This document shows, one piece after another, positions 9,834-19,287 of a stretch of 45,316 bases of DNA. The translations under genes and the position numbers were made by a program. Numbering within the stretch: the first letter of the stretch is position 1; every line of letters starts with the position of its first letter. The notes beneath the pieces are model-generated. The model had not been told where the DNA came from, did no database searches, and was given only the letters and a program-made list of their open reading frames with translations. The DNA comes from an uncultured Aquimarina sp. (GTDB lineage Bacteria > Bacteroidota > Bacteroidia > Flavobacteriales > Flavobacteriaceae): the NCBI GenBank assembly GCA_947503135.1, contig CANNCQ010000022.1, forward strand, positions 1-45,316, written 5' to 3'.

Positions 9834-9875
9834 CATCATCTTGCTCTACCCATTCTGAGGAGCAAAAAAATGATG
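9834..9875 (-). promoter_or_regulatory. Hairpin between rpoA and rplQ, candidate leader element
   Basis: Two nested stems occur: catcat (9834-9839) with atgatg (9870-9875), and ttgctc (9841-9846) with gagcaa (9860-9865), enclosing a 13-base loop. The element fills the rpoA-rplQ gap, ending 15 bases before the rplQ start codon. No T run follows, so it is not a terminator. A control or RNA-processing element for rplQ is an inference. Confidence 0.45.
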
Positions 9876-9877
9876 AA

Positions 9878-10870
9878 TTAATCTTTATCTAATTTGTATT
9901 TTGCAAGGTCCATTCCGAAGCTTAAACCTTTAACATTAACAAGCTCTTCTAATTCAGTAAGGGATTTCTTACCAAAGTTTCTAAACTTCATTAAGTCATT
10001 TTTATTGAAAGATACTAAATCTCCTAAGGTATCAACTTCAGCAGCTTTTAAACAATTAAGTGCACGTACAGATAAATCCATATCGATTAACTTAGTTTTT
10101 AGTAACTGACGCATGTGTAATGATTCCTCATCATAAGTTTCAGTTTGCGCTATTTCATCCGCCTCTAAAGTAATTCGCTCATCAGAGAATAACATAAAGT
10201 GGTGAATTAAAATCTTTGCTGCTTCTGTCAATGCGTCTTTAGGATGAATTGAACCATCTGAAACAATTTCGAAAACTAACTTTTCGTAATCCGTTTTCTG
10301 CTCTACACGGTAATTTTCAATGCTATATTTAACATTTTTAATTGGAGTATAAATAGAATCTGTAAAAATAGTTCCTACAGGGGCATTAGCTTTCTTGTTA
10401 TCATCAGCAGGTACGTAACCTCTACCCTTTTCAATAGCGATTTCTAATTCAAGCTTAACTGATTTGTCTAAATTACAGATTACTAAATCTGGATTTAAAA
10501 CTTGGAAACCAGAAATAAATTTCTGAAAGTCTCCCGCAGTAAGTTGTTCTTGACCAGAAACTGAAATTGAAACAGTTTCATTGTCTACATCTTCTATTTG
10601 TCTTTTAAAACGAACCTGTTTTAAGTTCAAAATAATTTCAGTAACATCTTCAACAACACCTGTTAATGTTGAAAACTCATGATCAACACCATCAATACGC
10701 ATAGAGGTGATCGCAAAACCTTCTAAAGAAGAAAGCAATACACGACGTAACGCATTACCGATAGTTAAACCATAACCTGGCTCTAAAGGTCTGAATTCGA
10801 ATTTACCTTCAAATTCTGTAGAGTCTATCATGATAACCTTATCAGGTTTCTGAAAATTTAATATTGCCAT
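9878..10870 (-). CDS. rpoA: DNA-directed RNA polymerase alpha subunit
   Basis: Alpha nucleates RNA polymerase assembly and binds regulators through its C-terminal domain. The 330-residue protein has the N-terminal assembly domain ([31 protein letters not shown]). Its C-terminal helix-hairpin-helix domain (residues about 255-320) contains [19 protein letters not shown] and [14 protein letters not shown]. The order rpsD-rpoA-rplQ is the standard alpha-operon arrangement. The 94-base gap from rpsD is longer than most in the block. Confidence 0.98.
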   Translation of the reverse strand: MAILNFQKPDKVIMIDSTEFEGKFEFRPLEPGYGLTIGNALRRVLLSSLEGFAITSMRIDGVDHEFSTLTGVVEDVTEIILNLKQVRFKRQIEDVDNETVSISVSGQEQLTAGDFQKFISGFQVLNPDLVICNLDKSVKLELEIAIEKGRGYVPADDNKKANAPVGTIFTDSIYTPIKNVKYSIENYRVEQKTDYEKLVFEIVSDGSIHPKDALTEAAKILIHHFMLFSDERITLEADEIAQTETYDEESLHMRQLLKTKLIDMDLSVRALNCLKAAEVDTLGDLVSFNKNDLMKFRNFGKKSLTELEELVNVKGLSFGMDLAKYKLDKD

Positions 10871-10964
10871 TTTTTCTTCGTTTTAATTGTTTTTTAGTTG
10901 CGCGGTATGAAAGTATGAAGAAAACAAACAAACCCTTTGGCTAGAAAACAATATGATAAATATA

Positions 10965-11570
10965 TTATTTAGAGTAAAGTTCTACGATGAACTGCTCATT
11001 AATTGTTTCAGGAATCTGAATACGCTGTGGTATAGAAACGTATGTTCCTTGCTTAGTTTCATTGTTAAAAGTCATCCACTCATAAACAGCGCTATTTGCG
11101 CTTAATGAGTTTGTAACTACAGCTAAAGACTTAGATTTTTCACGAACACCGATAACATCACCAACTTTAACTTGGTACGATGGAATGTTTAAAATCTCAC
11201 CATTAACAGTAATATGTCTGTGTGAAACTAATTGACGCGCACCACTTCTAGAAGGTGCAATACCCATACGATAAACAACGTTATCTAAACGAGATTCACA
11301 TAATTGAAGTAAAACTTCACCAGTAATTCCAGTAGAACGTGTTGCTTTATCAAACATATTACGGAATTGCTTTTCTAGAATCCCATAAGTATATTTAGCT
11401 TTTTGCTTTTCCATTAACTGAACCGCATATTCACTTTTCTTTCCACGACGACGGTTATTTCCGTGTTGCCCTGGTGGGTAATTTCTTTTTTCAAAAGATT
11501 TATCATCTCCGAATATTGCTTGTCCGAATTTACGAGCAATTTTTGATTTTGGACCGGTATATCTAGCCAT
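10965..11570 (-). CDS. rpsD: 30S ribosomal protein S4
   Basis: S4 is a primary 16S rRNA-binding protein and, in E. coli, the autogenous repressor of the alpha operon. The 201-residue protein shows [16 protein letters not shown] and the S4 RNA-binding domain ([36 protein letters not shown]). Zinc-binding cysteines near the N-terminus are absent. It is preceded by a 97-base gap containing a compound hairpin, a plausible S4 target. Confidence 0.98.
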   Translation of the reverse strand: MARYTGPKSKIARKFGQAIFGDDKSFEKRNYPPGQHGNNRRRGKKSEYAVQLMEKQKAKYTYGILEKQFRNMFDKATRSTGITGEVLLQLCESRLDNVVYRMGIAPSRSGARQLVSHRHITVNGEILNIPSYQVKVGDVIGVREKSKSLAVVTNSLSANSAVYEWMTFNNETKQGTYVSIPQRIQIPETINEQFIVELYSK

Positions 11571-11597
11571 TACTATAAAATAGATTAAAAATTAAAT

Positions 11598-11644
11598 GGG
11601 TGTTTATGAATTAAGGTCACTGTCCTTCGATAAACAAAAGCCCC
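11598..11644 (-). promoter_or_regulatory. Compound hairpin between rpsK and rpsD, candidate S4 leader
   Basis: Nested pairs are visible: tgtttat (11601-11607) with ataaaca (11630-11636), aagg (11613-11616) with cctt (11624-11627), and ggg (11598-11600) with ccc (11641-11643) across a bulge. It ends 28 bases before the rpsD ATG, in a gap much longer than most in the cluster. S4 represses its own operon in E. coli through an mRNA structure, so an S4-responsive leader is a reasonable inference. Confidence 0.45.
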
Positions 11645-11667
11645 AAAGATACTATAAATAAATTGAA

Positions 11668-12051
11668 TTAGACTCTACGTCTTTTTGGTGGACGACATCC
11701 ATTATGCGGCATAGGTGTAACATCAATAATCTCTGTTACTTCTATCCCTGCATTATGTAATGATCTCATAGCTGACTCTCTACCATTACCTGGACCTTTA
11801 ACGTAAACTTTTACCTTTTTAAGACCAGCTTCAAGAGCTACTTTTGCACAATCTTCTGCTGCTAATTGAGCTGCGTAAGGAGTATTCTTTTTAGAACCTC
11901 TAAAACCCATTTTACCTGCAGATGACCAAGCAATAACATCACCTTTTTTATTTGTTAACGAAATAATGATATTGTTGAAAGATGCTGTAACATGAGCTTC
12001 ACCCACAGCTTCAACAATAACTTTACGTTTTTTTGTTGTTGACTTTGCCAT
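11668..12051 (-). CDS. rpsK: 30S ribosomal protein S11
   Basis: S11 is a platform protein of the small subunit that lines the mRNA exit. The 127-residue protein has [44 protein letters not shown] and the basic end [13 protein letters not shown], all canonical. It lies between rpsM (69-base gap) and rpsD (97-base gap), so the alpha-operon section has looser spacing than the spc section. Confidence 0.98.
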   Translation of the reverse strand: MAKSTTKKRKVIVEAVGEAHVTASFNNIIISLTNKKGDVIAWSSAGKMGFRGSKKNTPYAAQLAAEDCAKVALEAGLKKVKVYVKGPGNGRESAMRSLHNAGIEVTEIIDVTPMPHNGCRPPKRRRV

Positions 12052-12120
12052 ACTTTGTTTATTTAGAAATTGATATTGAAATTAATGTTTACACATTGGT
12101 ACCAATAGCTATTCTAATTA

Positions 12121-12495
12121 TTATTTAGTCGCCTTTTTCTTGTTAGCAACAGTTTTACGCTTACCTTTTCTTGTTCTTGAGTTATTCTTAGTGCGTTGAC
12201 CTCTTAAAGGTAACCCTGCTCTATGACGAATACCACGGTAACAACCGATATCCATTAAACGTTTAATGTTTAATTGAGTTTCAGAACGCAATTCACCTTC
12301 GATTGTAAACTGACCAGCAGCCTCACGAATAGCACCTATTTGCTCATCATTCCAATCAGAAACTTTGATATCTTCATCAACTTTAGCAGTTGCCAAAATT
12401 TCTTTAGCTCTACTACTTCCGATTCCGAAAATGTAAGTTAACGCTATAACTCCTCGTTTTTGTTTAGGTATATCTACCCCTGCAATTCTAGCCAT
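12121..12495 (-). CDS. rpsM: 30S ribosomal protein S13
   Basis: S13 sits in the head of the 30S subunit and contacts the P-site tRNA and the 50S subunit. The 124-residue protein begins [26 protein letters not shown] and contains [25 protein letters not shown], followed by a basic lysine tail. It starts two bases after the rpmJ stop, so the two are translationally close. Confidence 0.98.
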   Translation of the reverse strand: MARIAGVDIPKQKRGVIALTYIFGIGSSRAKEILATAKVDEDIKVSDWNDEQIGAIREAAGQFTIEGELRSETQLNIKRLMDIGCYRGIRHRAGLPLRGQRTKNNSRTRKGKRKTVANKKKATK

Positions 12496-12497
12496 AA

Positions 12498-12614
12498 TTA
12501 CCCTTGTCTTTGTTTAAATCTAGGATTCTTTTTATTAATAACATAAAGACGTCCTTTTCTTCGAACGATCTTACAGTCAGCACTTCTCTTTTTTAATGAT
12601 GCTCTAACTTTCAT
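12498..12614 (-). CDS. rpmJ: 50S ribosomal protein L36, zinc-free form
   Basis: This 38-residue gene is easily missed. The frame begins [20 protein letters not shown] and ends in the conserved NPRFKQRQG. Zinc-binding L36 carries a CxxC pair plus a later Cys and His. Here only one cysteine (C14) remains, and Ser, Asn and Phe occupy the other ligand positions, so it is the C-minus type that cannot bind zinc. It lies between infA and rpsM, as expected for the alpha operon. Confidence 0.93.
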   Translation of the reverse strand: MKVRASLKKRSADCKIVRRKGRLYVINKKNPRFKQRQG

Positions 12615-12685
12615 CTGTTTGTTTTTACAAATTAATCAAACGTTGCTTTGCTACCTTTCAGCCATGAAACGGCAACATTACTTGT

Positions 12686-12901
12686 TTAGTATCTATAAGT
12701 TATTCTAGCCTTAGATAAATCATAAGGACTCATTTCTAATTTAACTTTATCGCCCGGTAACAACTTTATGTAATGCATTCTCATTTTTCCAGAGATATGC
12801 GCCGTTACAACATGGCCATTTTCTAATTCTACACGAAACATTGCATTTGATAACGCCTCAATAATGCTTCCGTCTTGTTCAATTGCTGGTTGCTTTGCCA
12901 T
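12686..12901 (-). CDS. infA: Translation initiation factor IF-1
   Basis: IF-1 binds the 30S A site and supports IF-2 and IF-3 in initiation. The 71-residue OB-fold protein reads [20 protein letters not shown] and continues with [39 protein letters not shown], canonical for the family. Its ATG overlaps the secY stop codon by one base (TAATG), indicating coupled translation. The following 71-base gap to rpmJ holds a small nested inverted repeat. Confidence 0.98.
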   Translation of the reverse strand: MAKQPAIEQDGSIIEALSNAMFRVELENGHVVTAHISGKMRMHYIKLLPGDKVKLEMSPYDLSKARITYRY

Positions 12902-14244
12902 TATGCTACTGCTTTTCTTTTAGATCCAGTTTTCATTAAACCATCATAATGACGATTTAACATATAAGAATTTACTTGTTGAACAGTATCAATTGCAACA
13001 CCCACCATAATTAATAGTGAAGTACCTCCAAAAAACAAAGCCCAACCTTGACTAACATTTAAAAAGTTTTTAGCTATTGCAGGAAAAATTGCAATAAGAG
13101 CCAAAAAAATAGAACCTGGTAATGTTATTTGAGACATAATCTTATCTAAATAATCACCAGTTTCTGTACCTGGTCTAAATCCAGGAACAAAACCTCCACT
13201 ACGTTTTAAATCGTCTGCCATCTTATTAGTAGGCACAGTGATCGCAGTATAGAAATATGTGAAAACTATAATCAATAATGCGAAAACAAAATTATACCAA
13301 AAACCAAATATATCTGCAAAAGCTGTTGTAACTCCTTGTGCAGCTTCTGAATCAATCTTAGAAGCAACTAAACCAGGAACAAACATAATTGCTTGAGCAA
13401 AAATAATTGGCATCACACCTGATGCATTCAATTTCAAAGGTATGTATTGGCGTGAACCAAATATATTCTTCTCATAACCACCATCAGCAGTTCTACGAGC
13501 ATATTGAACAGGCACTTGACGTACTGCCATTACTAATAGTATAGAAAGGAAAATAATAACAAACCAAACAACTAATTCTATTAAAACCATAATTAATCCC
13601 CCTCCTTCAGCACCGCCTAAGCGAGCAACAAGGTTTTGAAAAAATACTTGAGGTAAAGTTGCTATAATACCAACCATTATTAATAATGAAATACCGTTTC
13701 CGATACCTTTATCAGTAATACGTTCTCCTAACCACATGGCAAAAATACAACCTGTGGTCAAAATAATTACAGAAGAAATAACAAATAACGTCTGATTTTC
13801 CATAACAATCGCACCATCTTGAGAGATAGTATTCAATAAATTATAAACATAACCAGGGCCTTGAACCAATGAAATACCAATAGTTAACCAACGAGTGATT
13901 TGATTGATTCTCTTTCGTCCACTTTCGCCTTCCTTTTGTAATTTTTGTAAGTAAGGAATAGCAATTCCCATTAGTTGCACCACAATGGATGCAGAAATAT
14001 ATGGCATAATCCCTAAAGCAAATACCGATGCATTTGAAAAAGCACCACCTGTAAAGGCATTTAAAAGACCTAATAAACCGTCTTTAGTTTGATTACTTAA
14101 AGCCGCCAATTGTGAAGCATCAATACCAGGTAAAACAACCTGAGCCCCAAATCGGTAAACTAATAGCAAACCAAGAGTTAAAAGAATACGATTCTTTAAC
14201 TCTTCGATTTTCCATATATTTTTTATAGTTTCAATAAACTTCAT
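12901..14244 (-). CDS. secY: Preprotein translocase subunit SecY
   Basis: SecY forms the protein-conducting channel in the inner membrane. The 447-residue protein has ten predicted membrane segments. Segment 1 starts near residue 18 ([24 protein letters not shown]), the plug region follows ([35 protein letters not shown]), and the cytoplasmic loop carries [24 protein letters not shown]. The order rplO-secY-infA without adk or map between them is as in other Bacteroidota. It lies 12 bases downstream of rplO. Confidence 0.98.
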   Translation of the reverse strand: MKFIETIKNIWKIEELKNRILLTLGLLLVYRFGAQVVLPGIDASQLAALSNQTKDGLLGLLNAFTGGAFSNASVFALGIMPYISASIVVQLMGIAIPYLQKLQKEGESGRKRINQITRWLTIGISLVQGPGYVYNLLNTISQDGAIVMENQTLFVISSVIILTTGCIFAMWLGERITDKGIGNGISLLIMVGIIATLPQVFFQNLVARLGGAEGGGLIMVLIELVVWFVIIFLSILLVMAVRQVPVQYARRTADGGYEKNIFGSRQYIPLKLNASGVMPIIFAQAIMFVPGLVASKIDSEAAQGVTTAFADIFGFWYNFVFALLIIVFTYFYTAITVPTNKMADDLKRSGGFVPGFRPGTETGDYLDKIMSQITLPGSIFLALIAIFPAIAKNFLNVSQGWALFFGGTSLLIMVGVAIDTVQQVNSYMLNRHYDGLMKTGSKRKAVA

Positions 14245-14256
14245 GTGTAGTTTGAA

Positions 14257-14709
14257 TTAAAGAGTGATTGCTTCTCCACCAGCAGCTTCAATAGCAGCTT
14301 TTGCAGTAGCAGTAAATTTATGCGCAGATACTTTTAACTTCGCCTTTAACTCTCCTCTTCCTAGTATCTTAACTAATTCGTGTTTTCTAGCTAAACGAGC
14401 GCTAACTAAAGCATCAAAATCAACTACTTCAGAAATCTTACCAGCATCTACAAAAACTTGTAGCGTATCTAAATTAATTCCTTGATAATCTTTTCTATTG
14501 ATGTTTGTAAACCCAAACTTAGGCACACGTCTTTGAAGTGGCATTTGACCTCCTTCAAAACCGATCTTTCTTGAGTATCCAGAACGAGACTTAGCTCCTT
14601 TGTGACCACGTGCAGCAGTACCACCTTTACCAGAACCCTGTCCACGACCTAAACGCTTTCCTTGACCTTTAACCGAACCTGAAGCAGGTTGTAAGTTACT
14701 TAAATTCAT
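14257..14709 (-). CDS. rplO: 50S ribosomal protein L15
   Basis: L15 binds 23S rRNA and acts in late large-subunit assembly. The 150-residue protein has the flexible basic N-terminus (GSVKGQGKRLGRGQGSGKGGTAARGHKGAKSRSGYSRKIGFEGGQMPLQRRVPKFGF). Its globular C-terminal half ends KVSAHKFTATAKAAIEAAGGEA. It follows rpmD by 11 bases. Confidence 0.98.
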   Translation of the reverse strand: MNLSNLQPASGSVKGQGKRLGRGQGSGKGGTAARGHKGAKSRSGYSRKIGFEGGQMPLQRRVPKFGFTNINRKDYQGINLDTLQVFVDAGKISEVVDFDALVSARLARKHELVKILGRGELKAKLKVSAHKFTATAKAAIEAAGGEAITL

Positions 14710-14720
14710 CTTTTATGCTT

Positions 14721-14900
14721 TTAAATCGTTTCAACAGAAACTAAATGTTGAACTTTATTTACCATTCCTAATATGTTAGGAGTATCTTGGTGCTCTACAG
14801 TTTGACCAATTTTCTTAAGTCCTAAAGCTTCTAGAACTCTTTTTTGGTTAGCCGTACGGTTTATAGCACTTTTCACTTTTGTTACTTTTATAGTTGCCAT
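14721..14900 (-). CDS. rpmD: 50S ribosomal protein L30
   Basis: This 59-residue gene was found by reading the gap between rpsE and rplO. It begins MATIKVTKVKSAINRTANQK and contains VLEALGLKKIGQTVEHQDTPNILGMVNKVQHLV, the compact bacterial L30 fold. It lies nine bases after rpsE, in the usual spc-operon position. The ATG at 14900 is the only sensible start. Confidence 0.94.
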   Translation of the reverse strand: MATIKVTKVKSAINRTANQKRVLEALGLKKIGQTVEHQDTPNILGMVNKVQHLVSVETI

Positions 14901-14909
14901 ATCTTAAAA

Positions 14910-15434
14910 TTAACCGTTAAACACTTTTTCTAAAGAAACACCTCTTTGATCAGCTACTTGTTTTGCTGAACGTAAACGTAATAAAGCATCAAAAGTTGCT
15001 TTTACCACGTTATGCGGATTACTAGATCCCTGATTTTTAGAAAGTACATCATGTACTCCTACAGCTTCTAATACAGCACGTATAGCACCACCAGCAATTA
15101 CTCCAGTACCATTGGCTGCAGGAAGTAATAAAACTCTAGCTCCACCATACTTACCTTTTTGCTCATGTGGTAAAGTTCCTTTATTTAACGGAATACGAAC
15201 TAAATTTTTCTTTGCATCTTCTACCGCTTTTGCAATAGCCTCAGCAACTTCTTTAGACTTACCTAAACCGTGACCTACAACACCATTTTCATCACCAACA
15301 ACAACGATAGCTGAAAATCCGAAAGCACGTCCACCCTTAGTTACCTTAGTAACACGTTGAACACCTACTAAACGATCTTTTAATTCTAGACCACTAGGCT
15401 TTACTAATTCTGCGTTTTTATATTTTTGATACAT
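14910..15434 (-). CDS. rpsE: 30S ribosomal protein S5
   Basis: S5 stabilises the 30S body and contributes to decoding accuracy. The 174-residue protein has the double-stranded RNA-binding N-terminal domain ([46 protein letters not shown]). Its C-terminal domain includes [41 protein letters not shown]. Spacing to rplR is six bases. Confidence 0.98.
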   Translation of the reverse strand: MYQKYKNAELVKPSGLELKDRLVGVQRVTKVTKGGRAFGFSAIVVVGDENGVVGHGLGKSKEVAEAIAKAVEDAKKNLVRIPLNKGTLPHEQKGKYGGARVLLLPAANGTGVIAGGAIRAVLEAVGVHDVLSKNQGSSNPHNVVKATFDALLRLRSAKQVADQRGVSLEKVFNG

Positions 15435-15440
15435 ATCTTC

Positions 15441-15797
15441 TTAGAATTTTAGACCCGCTTCTCTAGCTCCGTCTGCTAATGATTTAATTCTTCCATGGTA
15501 TAAGTAACCACCTCTATCAAAAGCTACCGCCTCAACGCCAGCTTTTAATGCTTTACCTGCAATTGATTTACCAACTGCATTTGCCTTTTCAATTTTAGTT
15601 GCAGAAGCATCCACTAAATCTTTATCACGAGAAGAAGCAGCAACTAATGTTGTACCTGCAACGTCGTCTACGATTTGAGCGTAAATTTCTTTATTACTTC
15701 TAAAAACTGAAAGTCTAGGACGAGACGCCGTACCAGAAACAGTACCACGAATACGCTTTCTTATCTTTAATCTTCTTGATTCTTTTGAGAATGCCAT
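15441..15797 (-). CDS. rplR: 50S ribosomal protein L18
   Basis: L18 links 5S rRNA to the large subunit. The 118-residue protein reads [37 protein letters not shown] and ends [26 protein letters not shown], both conserved. It lies 11 bases after rplF and six before rpsE. Confidence 0.98.
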   Translation of the reverse strand: MAFSKESRRLKIRKRIRGTVSGTASRPRLSVFRSNKEIYAQIVDDVAGTTLVAASSRDKDLVDASATKIEKANAVGKSIAGKALKAGVEAVAFDRGGYLYHGRIKSLADGAREAGLKF

Positions 15798-15808
15798 AAC
15801 TTTAGTTA

Positions 15809-16351
15809 TTATGCAGATTTACCTGCTTTTCTTCTTAATTCTTCACCAACAAACTTCACACCTTTTCCTTTGTAAGGTTCTGGTCTACGGAAACCTCTGA
15901 TTTTAGCAGCTACTTGCCCAACTAATTGCTTATCAAAAGAGGTAAGCTTAACAATTGGATTTTTACCTTTTTCAGATATTGTTTCGATTTTCACTTCCGG
16001 TGCTACATTAAGCACTATGTTATGTGAGAAACCTAAAGCTAAGTCTAATTTCTGACCTTGACTTGAAGCTCTATAACCAACACCTACTAATTCTAATTCT
16101 TTAGTAAATCCGTTAGAAACTCCTTCAATCATATTAGCCACTAATGCACGGTATAAACCATGCTTAGCCTTATGATCTTTTATTTCAGATGGTCTTTCAA
16201 AAGTAATTTGACCATCTTCAACATTAGCAGTAATCTCCTCAATATCTTGAGTAAGCTCTCCTAATTTTCCTTTAACAGTAACAATGCTTCCTTTCACTTC
16301 AACAGTGACACCAGACGGTATAGTTACTGGATTTTTACCAATTCTTGACAT
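15809..16351 (-). CDS. rplF: 50S ribosomal protein L6
   Basis: L6 contacts the sarcin-ricin loop region where elongation factors bind. The 180-residue protein is a tandem of two similar domains. It begins [31 protein letters not shown] and ends with the signature [26 protein letters not shown]. It lies 18 bases after rpsH. Confidence 0.98.
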   Translation of the reverse strand: MSRIGKNPVTIPSGVTVEVKGSIVTVKGKLGELTQDIEEITANVEDGQITFERPSEIKDHKAKHGLYRALVANMIEGVSNGFTKELELVGVGYRASSQGQKLDLALGFSHNIVLNVAPEVKIETISEKGKNPIVKLTSFDKQLVGQVAAKIRGFRRPEPYKGKGVKFVGEELRRKAGKSA

Positions 16352-16369
16352 TTTTCTGTCTTTTTACTG

Positions 16370-16768
16370 TTAATAAACGTAACAAAGTACTTCTCCACCA
16401 ACATTTTCACGTTGTGCTTGCTTACCAGTCATAACTCCATGAGAAGTCGAAACGATAGCAATACCTAAACCATTTAAGATTCTTGGTAATGTTGAAGCTC
16501 CAGAATACTTACGTAAACCTGGAGTACTTATTCTTTGCAAATCTTGGATAACTGGCTCTTTAGTAACTTTATCGTACTTTAATGCGATTTTAATTACTCC
16601 TTGAACTGTACTATCCTCGAATTTATAACTTAAAATATACCCTTGGTCGAATAATATTTTTGTCATTTCTTTTTTAAGCTTAGAAGCAGGTATTTCTACT
16701 ACTCTATGCTTTGCCGCGCTTGCATTTCTAATACGCGTTAAATAATCTGCAATTGGATCTGTATTCAT
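16370..16768 (-). CDS. rpsH: 30S ribosomal protein S8
   Basis: S8 binds the central domain of 16S rRNA and, in E. coli, represses the spc operon by binding its own mRNA. The 132-residue protein begins [32 protein letters not shown] and ends [32 protein letters not shown] strong bulged hairpin fills the 77-base gap upstream, making an S8-responsive site plausible. Confidence 0.98.
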   Translation of the reverse strand: MNTDPIADYLTRIRNASAAKHRVVEIPASKLKKEMTKILFDQGYILSYKFEDSTVQGVIKIALKYDKVTKEPVIQDLQRISTPGLRKYSGASTLPRILNGLGIAIVSTSHGVMTGKQAQRENVGGEVLCYVY

Positions 16769-16782
16769 TTACATTAATTTAC

Positions 16783-16824
16783 GGTATTGGTTTTCATAAA
16801 GACACTCTTTATAAACCTAATACC
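16783..16824 (-). promoter_or_regulatory. Long bulged hairpin between rpsN and rpsH, candidate S8 site
   Basis: An outer stem pairs 16783-16793 with 16813-16824 around a single bulged base at 16818. An inner stem pairs 16796-16801 (ataaag) with 16807-16812 (ctttat) and carries loop ACACT. Two bases (16794-16795) are bulged between the stems. There is no T run after it. It lies 15 bases before the rpsH ATG. Bulged-helix architecture recalls S8 target sites, but specific residues have not been matched. Confidence 0.5.
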
Positions 16825-16845
16825 AATTTATATTTTAAAGATTTT

Positions 16846-17115
16846 TTACCAACTAGCCTTGCGAACTCCTGGTATTAAACCTTGATTAGCCATTTCACGG
16901 AAAGTTACACGTGAAAGACCAAATTGGCGCATATATCCTTTTGGACGACCTGTTAACTTACAACGATTATGTTGACGGATAGGTGATGCGTTTTTTGGCA
17001 ACTTTTGCAATGCTTCGTAATCTCCAGCTTCTTTTAAAGCCTTTCTTTTTTCAGCATATTTAGCAACTGTTTTAGCTCGTTTTACTTCACGAGCTTTCAT
17101 TGATTCTTTAGCCAT
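16846..17115 (-). CDS. rpsN: 30S ribosomal protein S14, long zinc-free form
   Basis: S14 assembles late in the 30S head. At 89 residues this is the long form. It contains [47 protein letters not shown]. Only one cysteine is present where zinc-binding S14 has two CxxC pairs, so it is the C-minus type. Its start lies two bases after the rplE stop. Confidence 0.98.
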   Translation of the reverse strand: MAKESMKAREVKRAKTVAKYAEKRKALKEAGDYEALQKLPKNASPIRQHNRCKLTGRPKGYMRQFGLSRVTFREMANQGLIPGVRKASW

Positions 17116-17117
17116 AA

Positions 17118-17669
17118 TTAATTCTTTTTAAAAGGTAACCCTAATTGAGTTAATAATGATTTTGCTTCAGCGTCAGTTTCAGCAGAAGTTTCAAATGTAA
17201 TATTTAATCCGCTAATTTTATTCACTTTATCAATATCAATTTCAGGAAAGATAATTTGCTCCGTAACACCCATTGAATAATTCCCTCTTCCATCGAATCC
17301 AGTGGCTTTGATACCTTGAAAATCTCTTACACGAGGTAATGAAACAGTAACCAAACGGTCTAAAAATTCATACATACGCTCTCCACGTAGTGTAACTTTA
17401 GCGCCAATTGGCATTCCTTTTCTCAATTTAAATGTCGCAACATCCTTTTTAGAAATCGTTGAAACCGCTTTTTGACCTGTTATTAAAGTAAACTCGTCTA
17501 CCGCGTAATCAATTAATTTCTTATCAGCAACAGCTCCACCAACACCTCTACTCAAAACTATTTTTTTAAGTTTTGGTACTTGCATTATATTGCTGTAGCT
17601 AAATTCTTCTTTAAGGGCAGAAACAACTCTGTCTCTGTATTCCTCTTTAAGTCTAACTGTATACGACAT
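17118..17669 (-). CDS. rplE: 50S ribosomal protein L5
   Basis: L5 forms the 5S RNP with L18 and contacts P-site tRNA. The 183-residue protein has [59 protein letters not shown] and [21 protein letters not shown], all conserved. It is separated from rplX by two bases. Confidence 0.98.
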   Translation of the reverse strand: MSYTVRLKEEYRDRVVSALKEEFSYSNIMQVPKLKKIVLSRGVGGAVADKKLIDYAVDEFTLITGQKAVSTISKKDVATFKLRKGMPIGAKVTLRGERMYEFLDRLVTVSLPRVRDFQGIKATGFDGRGNYSMGVTEQIIFPEIDIDKVNKISGLNITFETSAETDAEAKSLLTQLGLPFKKN

Positions 17670-17671
17670 AA

Positions 17672-17983
17672 TTAAATTACTTCATTAGATTTTTTAGAAA
17701 AACGCACTTTCTTATCACCCTCAACTCTATAACCAACACGAGTAGCTTCTCCTTTAGAATCTACAAGTGCCAAATTAGAAATATGAATAGGTGCCTCTTT
17801 CTTTACTATTCCTCCTTGAGGGTTTGCCGCAGATGGCTTTTGGTGCTTTGAAACTAAGTTCACACCTTCTACAATAGCTTTATTTTTTTCAATAAAAACT
17901 TTTTGCACTTTACCTTCTTTGGTCTTATCGTTACCAGCAATTACTCTTACTGTATCTCCTGTTTTAATCTTTAATTTTCCCAT
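17672..17983 (-). CDS. rplX: 50S ribosomal protein L24
   Basis: L24 is an assembly initiator of the large subunit with a KOW domain at its N-terminus ([46 protein letters not shown]). Length, 103 residues, is usual. It follows rplN by 14 bases. Confidence 0.98.
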   Translation of the reverse strand: MGKLKIKTGDTVRVIAGNDKTKEGKVQKVFIEKNKAIVEGVNLVSKHQKPSAANPQGGIVKKEAPIHISNLALVDSKGEATRVGYRVEGDKKVRFSKKSNEVI

Positions 17984-17997
17984 TATATTTGAAAGTA

Positions 17998-18366
17998 TTA
18001 AAGCACTTCAGGTGCTAGTGAAACAATTTTCATAAACTGCTTGTCACGAAGTTCTCTCGCAACAGGACCAAACACACGTGTTCCTCTCATTTCGCCATTA
18101 GCTCCTAAAAGCACACAAGCGTTATCATCGAAACGAATGTAAGAACCATCAGCTCTACGAACTTCTTTTTTAGTACGCACAACAACCGCTGTAGATACCG
18201 CTCCTTTTTTTACTCCACCATTAGGTGTAGCATCCTTAACAGAAACGACAATTTTATCTCCTACAGAAGCATATCTTTTTTTCGTACCTCCTAATACACG
18301 AATCGTAAGTACTTCCTTACCACCAGTATTATCTGCTACTCTTAATCTTGATTCTTGTTGTACCAT
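17998..18366 (-). CDS. rplN: 50S ribosomal protein L14
   Basis: L14 contacts the 30S subunit and is a binding site for assembly factors such as RsfS. The 122-residue protein begins [27 protein letters not shown] and includes [37 protein letters not shown]. One base separates it from rpsQ. Confidence 0.98.
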   Translation of the reverse strand: MVQQESRLRVADNTGGKEVLTIRVLGGTKKRYASVGDKIVVSVKDATPNGGVKKGAVSTAVVVRTKKEVRRADGSYIRFDDNACVLLGANGEMRGTRVFGPVARELRDKQFMKIVSLAPEVL

Positions 18367-18367
18367 T

Positions 18368-18628
18368 TTACTTCGCTCTTTCTATTACTTCAACTAATCT
18401 CCAACATTTAGATTTACTTAAAGGACGAGTTTCCATAATCCTTACCGTATCTCCGATATTACAGTCGTTTGTTTCGTCGTGCGCAACATATTTCTTAGTT
18501 TTTAACACGAACTTTCCGTACATAGGGTGCTTTACTTTTTTCACCTCAGAAACTACAATAGATTTCTGCATTTTGTTACTTGTAACAACACCTACACGCT
18601 CTTTTCTTAAATTTCTTTTTTCTTCCAT
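18368..18628 (-). CDS. rpsQ: 30S ribosomal protein S17
   Basis: S17 is a primary 16S-binding OB-fold protein. The 86-residue sequence includes [45 protein letters not shown] and [29 protein letters not shown]. It lies 12 bases after rpmC. Confidence 0.98.
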   Translation of the reverse strand: MEEKRNLRKERVGVVTSNKMQKSIVVSEVKKVKHPMYGKFVLKTKKYVAHDETNDCNIGDTVRIMETRPLSKSKCWRLVEVIERAK

Positions 18629-18640
18629 AATAAGGCCGAA

Positions 18641-18835
18641 TTATGCGTTAGCTTCTCTTTTAGTTAACTCAGTTGCAATTCTCGCAATAGTTTTTCTCAC
18701 ACTACGAATTTGTAACGGATTTTCCAACGGAGAAAGGGTATGAGCCATTTTCAACTCAGTATACGCTTTTTTCGATTTGCTAAGTTCCTCTTGCAAGTCA
18801 GCTATTGATAATCCTATAACTTCTGATTGTTTCAT
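18641..18835 (-). CDS. rpmC: 50S ribosomal protein L29
   Basis: L29 lies at the tunnel exit and helps dock SRP and trigger factor. I chose the ATG at 18835, giving 64 residues beginning MKQSEVIGLSIADLQEELSK, the usual start. An in-frame TTG nine bases upstream would add three residues and is less likely. The helical hairpin and the motif NPLQIRSVRKTIARIATEL are canonical. Confidence 0.96.
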   Translation of the reverse strand: MKQSEVIGLSIADLQEELSKSKKAYTELKMAHTLSPLENPLQIRSVRKTIARIATELTKREANA

Positions 18836-18847
18836 TTGTCTCAAATT

Positions 18848-19267
18848 TTAAGCTTGAAAATCTCTAGCTACGATAAACTTAGTTTTAACTGGTAATTTTT
18901 GAGCTGCCAAACGTAATGCTTCTTTTGCTGTTTCAAAAGAAACGCCAGCACATTCAAATAAAATACGTCCTGGTTTAACCACTGCCGCCCAATATTCAAC
19001 AGCACCTTTACCTTTACCCATACGTACTTCAAGAGGTTTCTTTGTAATAGGCTTGTCTGGAAAAATCATTATCCATAACGAACCTTCTCTTTTCATATGT
19101 CGAGTTGCAGCAATACGTGCAGCTTCTATTTGTCTAGCAGTTACAAAACTTGAATCTAACGATTTGATTCCGAAAGTACCGTTTGATAAAGTATGCCCTC
19201 TTTGAGCAAGACCTTTCATACGACCTTTTTGTTGTTTACGGAATTTTGTTCTTTTAGGCTGTAACAT
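18848..19267 (-). CDS. rplP: 50S ribosomal protein L16
   Basis: L16 organises the A-site and elongation-factor region of the 50S subunit. The 139-residue protein reads [37 protein letters not shown] and contains [45 protein letters not shown]. The conserved Arg of the KP-x-E-x-RMGKGKG loop, a target of the ribosomal oxygenase in some bacteria, is present. Spacing to rpsC is 20 bases. Confidence 0.98.
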   Translation of the reverse strand: MLQPKRTKFRKQQKGRMKGLAQRGHTLSNGTFGIKSLDSSFVTARQIEAARIAATRHMKREGSLWIMIFPDKPITKKPLEVRMGKGKGAVEYWAAVVKPGRILFECAGVSFETAKEALRLAAQKLPVKTKFIVARDFQA

Positions 19268-19287
19268 TGTCTAAAATTTCTTTAAAA

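Noticed and set aside
12084..12097. ATTGGTACCAAT palindrome between rpsM and rpsK
   Set aside because: Short and single; as RNA it leaves a four-base stem. No second copy or promoter context supports an operator.
12641..12675. Small nested inverted repeat between infA and rpmJ
   Set aside because: Stems of five pairs only, with mismatches; weaker than the four hairpins reported elsewhere in the block.
18348..18743. 131-codon plus-strand ORF opposite rpsQ and rpmC
   Set aside because: Antisense to two conserved ribosomal genes, with a low-complexity hydrophobic product; a shadow frame.
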